DNA from: Oxalobacteraceae bacterium
GTDB taxonomy: Bacteria > Pseudomonadota > Gammaproteobacteria > Burkholderiales > Burkholderiaceae_D
Assembly: GCA_027485535.1 (NCBI GenBank)
Contig: JAIXQV010000284.1
Span: 1-8,406 of the forward strand
Reading direction: 5' to 3'
Length of the DNA: 8,406 bases
The notes below the pieces were generated by a model. It did no database searches and was not told where the DNA came from. It saw only the letters and a program-made list of their open reading frames with translations. Below are positions 1 to 5,778 of this stretch, in pieces; the first letter of the stretch is position 1, and every line of letters begins with the position of its first letter. The position numbers were made by a program, and so were the translations under genes.

Positions 1-620
1 CAGCGCTGCTGGGCCGTATGCCTTCCGCGGTGGGTTATCAGCCTACACTCGCAGAAGAAATGGGTAAATTGCAGGAGCGCATCACGTCGACCAAAGTCGG
101 CTCGATTACCTCGATCCAGGCGGTGTACGTGCCAGCGGATGACTTGACTGACCCGTCGCCAGCAACCACCTTTGCTCACCTTGACTCCACCGTGGTGCTG
201 TCGCGTGATATCGCGGCCCTGGGTATCTACCCTGCGGTTGACCCGTTGGATTCGACCTCTCGTCAGCTGGATCCGAACGTCGTTGGTCCGGATCACTACG
301 ACACTGCACGTGCAGTACAGGGCACGCTGCAGCGCTATAAAGAATTGCGCGACATCATCGCGATTCTTGGTATGGACGAACTCGCACCGGAAGACAAATT
401 GGTAGTGGCGCGTGCGCGTAAGATGCAGCGTTTCTTGTCGCAGCCTTTCCATGTCGCCGAGGTATTTACTGGCGCGCCGGGCAAGTATGTGCCATTGAAA
501 GAAACCATCAAGGGCTTCAAAATGATTGCGTCTGGCGAGCTGGATCATTTGCCTGAGCAAGCGTTCTATATGGTGGGCACGATCGACGAGGCCATCGATA
601 AAGCCAGCAAGATGCAGTAA
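1..620 (+). CDS. atpD: F1Fo ATP synthase subunit beta, 3' part (5' end outside window)
   Basis: This is the C-terminal 205 residues of the catalytic beta subunit of F1, which makes ATP from ADP and Pi on the cytoplasmic side of the inner membrane. The reading frame is open from position 3 (codons for ALLGR before the first ATG at 18), so that ATG is internal and not a start. Visible family landmarks are RMPSAVGYQPTL, the adenine-pocket segment GIYPAVDPLDSTSR with its conserved tyrosine, and DELAPED, which stands at the place of the DELSEED motif that contacts the gamma subunit. The end FYMVGTIDEAIDKASKMQ is typical of betaproteobacterial AtpD. The full family protein is about 460-470 residues, so a bit more than half is missing only because the window starts here. 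It stops with TAA at 618-620 and is followed by atpC after 77 nt, the usual last pair of the atp operon. Identity is very secure. Confidence 0.98.
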   Translation, partial: ALLGRMPSAVGYQPTLAEEMGKLQERITSTKVGSITSIQAVYVPADDLTDPSPATTFAHLDSTVVLSRDIAALGIYPAVDPLDSTSRQLDPNVVGPDHYDTARAVQGTLQRYKELRDIIAILGMDELAPEDKLVVARARKMQRFLSQPFHVAEVFTGAPGKYVPLKETIKGFKMIASGELDHLPEQAFYMVGTIDEAIDKASKMQ

Positions 621-628
621 TGCCGATT

Positions 629-649
629 CCCCGCCACGGCGTGGCGGGG
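629..649 (+). other. GC-rich intercistronic hairpin between atpD and atpC
   Basis: A perfect 9-bp inverted repeat (CCCCGCCAC, loop GGC, GTGGCGGGG) begins 8 nt after the atpD stop codon. It is not followed by a T-run (next bases tcgcagtaca), so it does not look like a full intrinsic terminator. In the atp mRNA it could stabilise the upstream transcript, cause partial attenuation or lower the coupling of atpC translation to atpD. The structure is seen directly; the role is inference. Confidence 0.7.
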
Positions 650-697
650 TCGCAGTACAGAACGGCAACCAGCACCGAACCCTGATAAAGACTTTCC

Positions 698-1126
698 ATG
701 GCAAACACCATCCACGTTGACGTCGTCTCCGCAGAAGAGCAGATTTATTCCGGCCCCGCGGAATTTGTCGCACTGCCCGGCGAGGCTGGACAACTCGGCA
801 TTTATCCGAGACACACGCCGCTGATTACTCGCATCAAGCCGGGTGCTGTGCGTATTCGTGTGCCTGGGCAGGAAGAAGAAGAGTTTGTATTTGTTGCGGG
901 CGGGGTGCTGGAAGTGCAGCCGAATGCCGTGACCGTATTGGCGGACACCGCGATACGCGGCAAAGATCTGGATGAAGCCAAAGCCAATGAAGTGAAAAAA
1001 ATGGCGGAAGAGGCGCTGACCAACCAAAAATCGGACGTCGACTACGCGGTCGCACAAGCAGAACTAGCGATTGCAGTGGCGCAGCTTGCCGCCATCCATC
1101 GCCTGCGCGAAAAGCGCGGTCATTGA
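698..1126 (+). CDS. atpC: F1Fo ATP synthase subunit epsilon
   Basis: This encodes the 142-residue epsilon subunit of the F1 central stalk, which couples rotation to catalysis and can inhibit ATP hydrolysis through its C-terminal helices. Residues 1 to about 85 form the beta-sandwich domain (MANTIHVDVVSAEEQIYSG, then LPGEAGQLGIYP, then GGVLEVQPNAVTVLADTAIRG). Residues from about 88 to 138 form the alanine- and glutamate-rich helical hairpin. The length matches the family (about 138-142). The ATG at 698 is chosen because it gives the conserved family N-terminus. The ribosome binding site is weak: only AAAG at 687-690, 7 nt upstream. Arg38 stands where E. coli AtpC has Gly (IYPGH). It is the last gene of the atp operon and is followed by an intrinsic terminator. 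Confidence 0.97.
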   Translation: MANTIHVDVVSAEEQIYSGPAEFVALPGEAGQLGIYPRHTPLITRIKPGAVRIRVPGQEEEEFVFVAGGVLEVQPNAVTVLADTAIRGKDLDEAKANEVKKMAEEALTNQKSDVDYAVAQAELAIAVAQLAAIHRLREKRGH

Positions 1127-1175
1127 TCTGATCGGCACAACGCGCACCGCTGGCCACTTGATCAGCTAGTCGTTG

Positions 1176-1202
1176 AAGAAGGCAGCCTAGGCTGCCTTTT
1201 TT
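1176..1202 (+). terminator. Rho-independent terminator of the atp operon, overlapping the end of convergent glpK
   Basis: The core is the palindrome AAGGCAGCCTAGGCTGCCTT at 1179-1198. It folds as an 8-bp stem with loop CTAG, extendable at the base through a G-U pair and two A-U pairs, followed by six T's at 1197-1202. It lies about 50 nt after the atpC stop. The T-run overlaps the glpK stop codon (TAA on the - strand, 1201-1203). Read on the - strand, the same hairpin is followed only by TTCTTC, so it could act for glpK as well but less strongly. Confidence 0.9.
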
Positions 1203-2703
1203 AATGCTGGTCCGCCCACTGCGCCGAGCGCGCAATCGCACGCTGCCAAACATCGAGTCGCGCATGACGCTCGGCCGGTGACATTTTTGGCTCGAAGCGA
1301 TGCTCCTCCTTCCATTGTGCCGCGATCTCCTCTTGAGACGCCCAATAGCCCACACCAAGTCCGGCGAGATAGCCGGCACCGAGTGCCGTAGTTTCAGTGA
1401 CTTCCGGCCTCACGACCGGAACACCCAAGATATCGGCCTGAAACTGCATCAGCAGATTGTTGCGTGAGGCGCCGCCATCAACACGAAGCTCCCGCAAAGG
1501 TGTTGCCGAATCTTTTTGCATTGCCGTCAGCACATCTGCGGTCTGAAAGGCGATGCCTTCTAGCGCGGCACGCGCAATATGGCCTGCCTGAGTGCCGCGG
1601 GTAATACCCAACATGGTGCCGCGCGCATAGGCATCCCAGTGCGGTGCGCCGAGTCCGGAAAATGCAGGGACGAACGTCACCCCGTCGCTATCAGGCACCG
1701 ACGCCGCCAATGCTTCCACATCGTCCGAACTCTTGACGATCTTCAGGCCGTCACGCAACCACTGTACTGTGGCGCCACCCATGAACACCCCACCTTCAAA
1801 CATGTAGTCTGTGCGATGCGATGTTTCGTGGCCGGTGGTCCAGCCCACGGTTGTCAGCAGTTGGTTGTGTGATTCCATGGCGGTCCCGGTGTTCATCAAG
1901 ATAAAACAACCGGTGCCATACGTGCTCTTCACCATGCCGGGCTGGTAGCAGGCTTGACCGTAGGTGGCCGCTTGCTGATCGCCAGCGATACCAGCAATCG
2001 GAATTTCTGCGCCGAAGATTGCGGCCTTGGTATGGGCGGCTACACCGCTGCTGGGTACGACCGCCGGAAGTACGGCGCGGGGTATACGCAGCAGGGAGAG
2101 AATTTCATCATCCCAGTCCAAGGTATGAATATTAAACAGCATGGTGCGCGAGGCGTTGCTGGTGTCGGTAATGTGAGCGCCCGACAATTTGAAGATCAGC
2201 CAGGCGTCGACTGTGCCAAATGCCAATTCGCCGCGCTCCGCACGCGCACGCGCGCCGGGCACATGATCGAGCAGCCAGCGCAACTTGGTGCCGGAGAAAT
2301 AGCCATCGATCACCAAGCCAGTTTTGCTACGAAACAGCTCGCTCTTCCCTTCTGCGCGCAGAGAGTCACAGAAGGAAGCGGTCCGCCGATCCTGCCACAC
2401 GATGGCATTTGCAACGGGCTCGCCGGTCGCGCGATCCCACAGCACGGTGGTTTCCCGCTGGTTGGTAATGCCGATCGCTGCGATATTGGCGGCGCTGAGA
2501 GCGTGTTCGCGCAATACTTGCTGCGTCACCTCAAGCTGTGACTGCCAGATTTCATTGGCATCGTGCTCCACCCACCCAGGGTTGGGAAAAATCTGCTGGA
2601 ACTCTTTTTGTGCGATGCCGTGAATGCGGCCGGCCCGATTAAACAAAATGGCGCGCGAACTTGTCGTGCCCTGATCAATCGCCAGGATGAATGAATCTGC
2701 CAT
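1201..2703 (-). CDS. glpK: Glycerol kinase
   Basis: This cytoplasmic FGGY-family kinase phosphorylates glycerol with ATP to sn-glycerol-3-phosphate, trapping imported glycerol. The predicted 500 residues match the family (E. coli about 502). Visible motifs are the N-terminal phosphate loop DQGTTSS (residues 10-16), the FGGY signature YFSGTKLRWLLDH (135-147) and a second signature around GTMLGITRG (362-370). The glycerol-contact residues align with E. coli Arg83, Glu84, Trp103, Tyr135, Asp245 and Gln246 (here Arg83, Glu84, Trp103, Tyr135, Asp242, Gln243). A longer open frame starts at 2724, but the ATG at 2703 is preferred: it has GGAGG 5 nt upstream and gives the family N-terminus MADSFILAIDQGTTSS. 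The loop that binds the inhibitor fructose-1,6-bisphosphate in E. coli (GGKGGTR) is one residue shorter and lacks KGGTR here (AAIFGAE). It is the last gene of the glp locus, 161 nt after glpV, behind a predicted terminator. Confidence 0.97.
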   Translation of the reverse strand: MADSFILAIDQGTTSSRAILFNRAGRIHGIAQKEFQQIFPNPGWVEHDANEIWQSQLEVTQQVLREHALSAANIAAIGITNQRETTVLWDRATGEPVANAIVWQDRRTASFCDSLRAEGKSELFRSKTGLVIDGYFSGTKLRWLLDHVPGARARAERGELAFGTVDAWLIFKLSGAHITDTSNASRTMLFNIHTLDWDDEILSLLRIPRAVLPAVVPSSGVAAHTKAAIFGAEIPIAGIAGDQQAATYGQACYQPGMVKSTYGTGCFILMNTGTAMESHNQLLTTVGWTTGHETSHRTDYMFEGGVFMGGATVQWLRDGLKIVKSSDDVEALAASVPDSDGVTFVPAFSGLGAPHWDAYARGTMLGITRGTQAGHIARAALEGIAFQTADVLTAMQKDSATPLRELRVDGGASRNNLLMQFQADILGVPVVRPEVTETTALGAGYLAGLGVGYWASQEEIAAQWKEEHRFEPKMSPAERHARLDVWQRAIARSAQWADQH

Positions 2704-2708
2704 GTCTC

Positions 2709-2713
2709 CCTCC
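2709..2713 (-). promoter_or_regulatory. Ribosome binding site that fixes the glpK start
   Basis: GGAGG on the - strand, 5 nt before the ATG at 2703. The upstream in-frame ATG at 2724 would place this sequence inside the coding region and add seven residues (MKTTEGD) absent from the family N-terminus. Confidence 0.8.
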
Positions 2714-2721
2714 GTAGTTTT

Positions 2722-2757
2722 CATCAGCCGCCGAGTACACTGTGGCAGCGGCTGATG
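2722..2757 (-). other. 10-bp hairpin in the glpK leader
   Basis: The perfect inverted repeat CATCAGCCGC / GCGGCTGATG (2722-2731 and 2748-2757) has a 16-nt loop. Its 3' arm on the glpK mRNA ends 8 nt before the GGAGG site, leaving the ribosome binding site exposed. It could protect a processed 5' end of glpK mRNA or be a dyad operator. I found no convincing -10/-35 pair around it. The structure is seen directly; the role is inference. Confidence 0.65.
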
Positions 2758-2770
2758 GAAACCGCTCTGG

Positions 2771-2797
2771 AAAAAAATGCGCGGACCAGCCGCGCAT
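2771..2797 (-). terminator. Rho-independent terminator between glpV and glpK
   Basis: On the - strand the perfect 8-bp stem ATGCGCGG / CCGCGCAT (loop CTGGT, 2777-2797) is followed at once by six T's (2771-2776), the standard layout of an intrinsic terminator. It lies 67 nt after the glpV stop and 67 nt before the glpK start. On the + strand it is followed by CTAAAAAA, so it should act only on leftward transcripts. It probably ends or attenuates the transporter mRNA, so glpK would depend on read-through or on its own promoter. Confidence 0.85.
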
Positions 2798-2819
2798 CTA
2801 AAAAATTAAGCCAACCAAC

Positions 2820-2854
2820 ACGCCGAGCAATACCAGTATAGTTTTGCTCGGCGT
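2820..2854 (-). other. 11-bp hairpin directly after glpV
   Basis: The perfect inverted repeat ACGCCGAGCAA / TTGCTCGGCGT (2820-2830 and 2844-2854) has a 13-nt loop and begins 10 nt after the glpV stop codon. On the - strand it is followed by the T-rich but mixed GTTGGTTGGCTTAATTTTTT, so it is a poor terminator by itself. It may be a 3'-end stabiliser of the abundant binding-protein message or the first half of a tandem terminator with the hairpin at 2777-2797. Confidence 0.65.
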
Positions 2855-2864
2855 TTCGCGTCGA

Positions 2865-4589
2865 TTACTTCACGCGACCTTCTTTCCATGCTTGCAGCAG
2901 CTTCTCGTAAGCGATGGTCTCGCCTTTTGGCTTCTCGTTGGCGAGCTTCTTCCAAGGGGCGTTCTTGTCAGACAGCCACTTGTTAGGATCACTCTTCTCG
3001 TTCAGCTTTGGCGGGCAGTTCTTCATGCCAGCGCGCTGCAGACGGCCCAGCACGTTGTCCATTTCATCGGCCAGGTTGTCCATCGCTGCTTGTGGTGTCT
3101 TTTCACCAGTCACAGCAGTTGCAACGTTCTTCCACCAGAGCTGAGCCAGCTTAGGATAGTCAGGCACGTTGGTACCGGTTGGTGTCCAAGCCACGCGCGC
3201 AGGGCTGCGGTAGAACTCGATCAGGCCGCCGTACTTGCTGGCGTTCTTGGTGAAGTACTCATGACGGATGTCCGAGTCACGCACGAAAGTCAGACCAGTA
3301 ATCGACTTCTTCAGCGAGGTGGTTTTCGCATTAATGAACTGTGCATACAACCATGCCGCTGCCTTGCGCTCATCGGGTGTCGACTTCATGAAGGTCCATG
3401 AGCCTACGTCCTGATAGCCATTCTGCATGCCGTCTTTCCAGTACGGGCCATGCGGGCCTGGGGCCATACGCCATTTCGGTGAGCCATCGGCGTTGTTAAC
3501 AGCCGGTGCTTTGCTCATCGACGCAGTAAACGCGGTGTACCAGAAGATCTGCTGAGCGATCTGGCCTTGGCCAGGTACCGGACCAGCTTCCGAGAAGGTC
3601 ATACCCATCGCTTCTTTCGGCGAGTACAGCTTCATCCAGTCGATGTACTTGGTGAGCGCGTAAACGGCGGCAGGCGAGTTGGTCGCGCCACCACGAGCGA
3701 CCGATGCGCCCACTGGTGTGCACTTGTCGTCAGCAACACGAATGCCCCACTCATCGATCGGCATACCGTTCGGAATACCTTTGTCAGCGGTGCCTGCCAT
3801 CGACAACCAAGCATCGGTGAAGCGCCAGCCTAGCGATGGATCTTTCTTGCCGTAATCCATGTGTCCGTAGATCGGCTTGCCATCGATCGTCTTCACGTCA
3901 TTGGTGAAGAAGCTGGCGATATCTTCATACGCAGACCAGTTCTGCGGTACGCCCAAATCGTAGCCATACTTGGCTTTGAATTTGTCTTGCAGGTCCTTGC
4001 GTGCGAACAAGTCAGCACGGAACCAGTACAGGTTGGCGAATTGTTGGTCAGGCAGCTGATAAAGCTTCTTGTCCGGACCGGTCACGAAGCTGATACCGAT
4101 GAAATCTTTCAGATCGAGATTCGGGTTGGTGAACTCTTTACCCGCACCCGCCATGAAGTCGGACAGTGGCTCCACAGCGCCGTAGCGGAAGTGGGTACCG
4201 ATCAAGTCGGAATCCGAAATCCAGCCGTCGTAAATGCTCTTGCCCGACTGCATCGAGGTCTGCAGCTTCTCGACGACGTCACCTTCTTGGATCAGGTCAT
4301 GCTTGACCTTGATGCCAGTGATTTCTTCAAAAGCCTTGGCCATGGTCTTCGACTCGTACACATGGGTGTCGATGGTCTCGGACACGACATTGATTTCTTT
4401 GACGCCCTTGGCCTTCAACTTTGCCGCTGCATCAATGAACCACTTCATCTCGTCCATTTGCTGCTGCTTCGACAGTGTCGAAGGCTGGAACTCATTATTG
4501 ACCCATTTTTCTGCTGCCTTCATGTCGGCCCAGGAACTTCCTGAAGCCAGCATAGCGGCGACTGCTATCGCGCTTAGTTTGAGTTTCAC
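2865..4589 (-). CDS. glpV: Glycerol ABC transporter, periplasmic substrate-binding protein
   Basis: This is an extracytoplasmic solute-binding protein that should deliver substrate, probably glycerol, to GlpP/GlpQ. The chosen start is GTG at 4589, giving 574 residues. It has AGGAG 7 nt upstream and yields a clean Sec signal peptide, MKLKLSAIAVAAMLASGSSWA, with likely cleavage before Asp22. The frame stays open further upstream, but those residues (REAAKRRR) would spoil the signal peptide. The mature protein is about 553 residues, clearly longer than typical sugar-binding proteins (about 400-420), as expected for this subfamily. It contains exactly two cysteines, Cys290 and Cys525, and is rich in Trp and Tyr. 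The C-terminal region (about 520-574) is lysine-rich. It sits 82 nt after the DUF2160 gene and before glpK. The assignment to glycerol rests on operon context, with glpK adjacent. No lipobox is present, so it should be a free periplasmic protein. Confidence 0.9.
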   Translation of the reverse strand: MKLKLSAIAVAAMLASGSSWADMKAAEKWVNNEFQPSTLSKQQQMDEMKWFIDAAAKLKAKGVKEINVVSETIDTHVYESKTMAKAFEEITGIKVKHDLIQEGDVVEKLQTSMQSGKSIYDGWISDSDLIGTHFRYGAVEPLSDFMAGAGKEFTNPNLDLKDFIGISFVTGPDKKLYQLPDQQFANLYWFRADLFARKDLQDKFKAKYGYDLGVPQNWSAYEDIASFFTNDVKTIDGKPIYGHMDYGKKDPSLGWRFTDAWLSMAGTADKGIPNGMPIDEWGIRVADDKCTPVGASVARGGATNSPAAVYALTKYIDWMKLYSPKEAMGMTFSEAGPVPGQGQIAQQIFWYTAFTASMSKAPAVNNADGSPKWRMAPGPHGPYWKDGMQNGYQDVGSWTFMKSTPDERKAAAWLYAQFINAKTTSLKKSITGLTFVRDSDIRHEYFTKNASKYGGLIEFYRSPARVAWTPTGTNVPDYPKLAQLWWKNVATAVTGEKTPQAAMDNLADEMDNVLGRLQRAGMKNCPPKLNEKSDPNKWLSDKNAPWKKLANEKPKGETIAYEKLLQAWKEGRVK

Positions 4590-4596
4590 GTGTCTT

Positions 4597-4601
4597 CTCC
4601 T
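4597..4601 (-). promoter_or_regulatory. Ribosome binding site that selects the GTG start of glpV
   Basis: AGGAG on the - strand, 7 nt upstream of GTG at 4589. No ATG start in this frame gives a complete signal peptide. The first in-frame ATG after the GTG would cut into the signal peptide, so the GTG is the best-supported start. Confidence 0.75.
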
Positions 4602-4671
4602 CTTCGCAGCTTCCCTCAACAACCTTCCGCTCCCGGTGGGAAGTGACCCGGGTACGGGATGAATCGAGGTA

Positions 4672-4956
4672 TTAGCCCCAACGCATCATGATCAACAACA
4701 CTACAAAACCTAGGCCGGCGGCGATCCATTGCGTGGCGTCCGTTAAACCGGCCCAAGCGAGATTGACGTAGGCAGCCGACAGCAGCCCGATAAACAAGCG
4801 ATCACCGCGTGTCGTCGGAATCGGCAAAAACCCTTTTCGTTCAATGCTGGGCGACCTCAGCTGCCACACCGTCATGCCGATCAGCATCAGAACGACGCTG
4901 GTAAAAAACACAGCGATCTCGAGCGTCCATGCCATCCAGGAAAATGCTTGTGCCAT
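4672..4956 (-). CDS. Small integral membrane protein, DUF2160 family, in the glycerol transporter operon
   Basis: This 94-residue membrane protein resembles the DUF2160 family, whose members travel with this type of glycerol ABC transporter. Three hydrophobic segments are visible at about residues 10-31, 53-71 and 76-92. Between the first two lies a conserved-looking hydrophilic loop, WQLRSPSIERKGFLPIPTTR, followed by GDRLFIGLL. The C-terminus MMRWG is typical of the family. The ATG at 4956 has AAGGAG 6 nt upstream. It begins 15 nt after the glpQ stop, so it is certainly co-transcribed with the permeases. The biochemical role is not known to me. A small accessory subunit of the permease, or a factor for its assembly, is a reasonable inference. 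The corresponding Rhizobium gene may be the one called glpU, but I am not certain of that symbol. Confidence 0.88.
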   Translation of the reverse strand: MAQAFSWMAWTLEIAVFFTSVVLMLIGMTVWQLRSPSIERKGFLPIPTTRGDRLFIGLLSAAYVNLAWAGLTDATQWIAAGLGFVVLLIMMRWG

Positions 4957-4971
4957 CGACAGCTCCTTGAA

Positions 4972-5778
4972 TCAGACCCGACCCATCGCGAAACCCTTCG
5001 CGATGTAGTGGCGTACAAACCAGATCACTAGCGCACCGGGCACGATCGTGAGTACACCGGCGGCGGCCAGCACACCCCAGTCCATGCCAGCCGCGGACAC
5101 AGTGCGCGTCATGGTGGCGGCGATTGGTTTTGCCTGCACGGAGGTCAACGTACGCGCTAATAGCAACTCAACCCAGCTGAACATGAAGCAAAAGAACGCG
5201 GTGACGCCGATGCCCGATTTAATCAACGGCAGAAAAATTTTCACGAAAAATTTCGGGAAGGTGTACCCGTCAATGTAGGCGGTCTCGTCGATCTCTTTAG
5301 GAATGCCGGACATAAAGCCTTCCAGAATCCAAACAGCCAACGGCACGTTGAACAGCAAATGTGCCAACGCAACAGCGATATGGGTATCCATTAAGCCAAC
5401 CGTTGAATACAGCTGGAAAAACGGCAGCAGGAACACGGCTGGCGGCGTCATGCGGTTAGTCAGCAACCAGAAAAACAGATGTTTATCGCCAATGAATGAG
5501 TATCGCGAAAATGCATACGCAGCCGGCAGTGCAAGTAGTACCGCCATCACCATATTCATGGCGACATAAATCATCGAATTGATATAGCCGCTGTACCAGG
5601 CCTCATCGGTGAAGATCGTCTTGTAGTTATCGAAAGTGAGATGCGTTGGCCACATCGTCATCGCGCCGAGGATTTCCTCGTTCGTCTTGAGCGACATGTT
5701 GAGCATCCAATAAATCGGCAGCAGCGATCCTGCCAAGAACAGGATGAGAAAAACTCGCGAGAACCCTGAGCGCGTCAT
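4972..5778 (-). CDS. glpQ: Glycerol ABC transporter, inner-membrane permease 2
   Basis: This is a 268-residue permease of the binding-protein-dependent type (MalG-like, CUT1 group), forming half of the translocation channel with GlpP. The protein is strongly hydrophobic, with about six predicted membrane spans (first at about 8-26, last at about 236-256). The cytoplasmic EAA loop that docks on the ATPase is clear: ETAYIDG at 165-171, followed ten residues later by IFLP (181-184). The N-terminal segment PIYWMLNMSLKTNEE is typical of the second permease in such pairs. Its ATG overlaps the glpP stop (ATGA, 5775-5778), and GGAG lies 7 nt upstream inside glpP, indicating translational coupling. 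This transporter glpQ is unrelated to the E. coli glpQ phosphodiesterase despite the shared name. Confidence 0.92.
   Translation of the reverse strand: MTRSGFSRVFLILFLAGSLLPIYWMLNMSLKTNEEILGAMTMWPTHLTFDNYKTIFTDEAWYSGYINSMIYVAMNMVMAVLLALPAAYAFSRYSFIGDKHLFFWLLTNRMTPPAVFLLPFFQLYSTVGLMDTHIAVALAHLLFNVPLAVWILEGFMSGIPKEIDETAYIDGYTFPKFFVKIFLPLIKSGIGVTAFFCFMFSWVELLLARTLTSVQAKPIAATMTRTVSAAGMDWGVLAAAGVLTIVPGALVIWFVRHYIAKGFAMGRV

Noticed and set aside
18..20. ATG at 18 as a gene start, and TTG at 8355 as the glpS start
   Set aside because: Both are internal codons. The frames continue to the window edges and encode conserved residues there (ALLGR in AtpD, GQQQR in GlpS).
809..811. Arg38 (AGA) in AtpC where E. 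coli has Gly in IYPGH
   Set aside because: One G-to-A change would explain it, but I believe Arg occurs at this site in some Burkholderiales AtpC proteins, so it is more likely lineage variation than an error or a functional change.
566..1379. - strand open frames over atpC and the atpC-glpK junction (163 and 181 codons)
   Set aside because: They overlap secure genes on the other strand or another frame, and one crosses the atp terminator. Nothing supports translation.
1954..2541. + strand open frame of 195 codons opposite glpK
   Set aside because: It is antisense to glpK, with composition typical of a shadow frame (many Arg, Gly and Ala) and no family resemblance.
2704..2770. A separate sigma70 promoter for glpK after the terminator
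   Set aside because: I looked for -35/-10 pairs on the - strand and found only poor matches with wrong spacing, so none is annotated. Absence is not proven, since promoter reading by eye is weak.
3861..4544. Long + strand open frame of 227 codons opposite glpV
   Set aside because: It lies wholly antisense to the well-supported glpV, has no ribosome binding site I can see and no recognisable domain. It is explained by the codon bias of glpV.
4625..4660. Possible hairpin or operator in the DUF2160-glpV spacer (CCCGGG and CCCGG/CCGGG repeats)
   Set aside because: The best stem is only about 5 bp with an 11-nt loop and has no T-run. It is below what I would call a feature.
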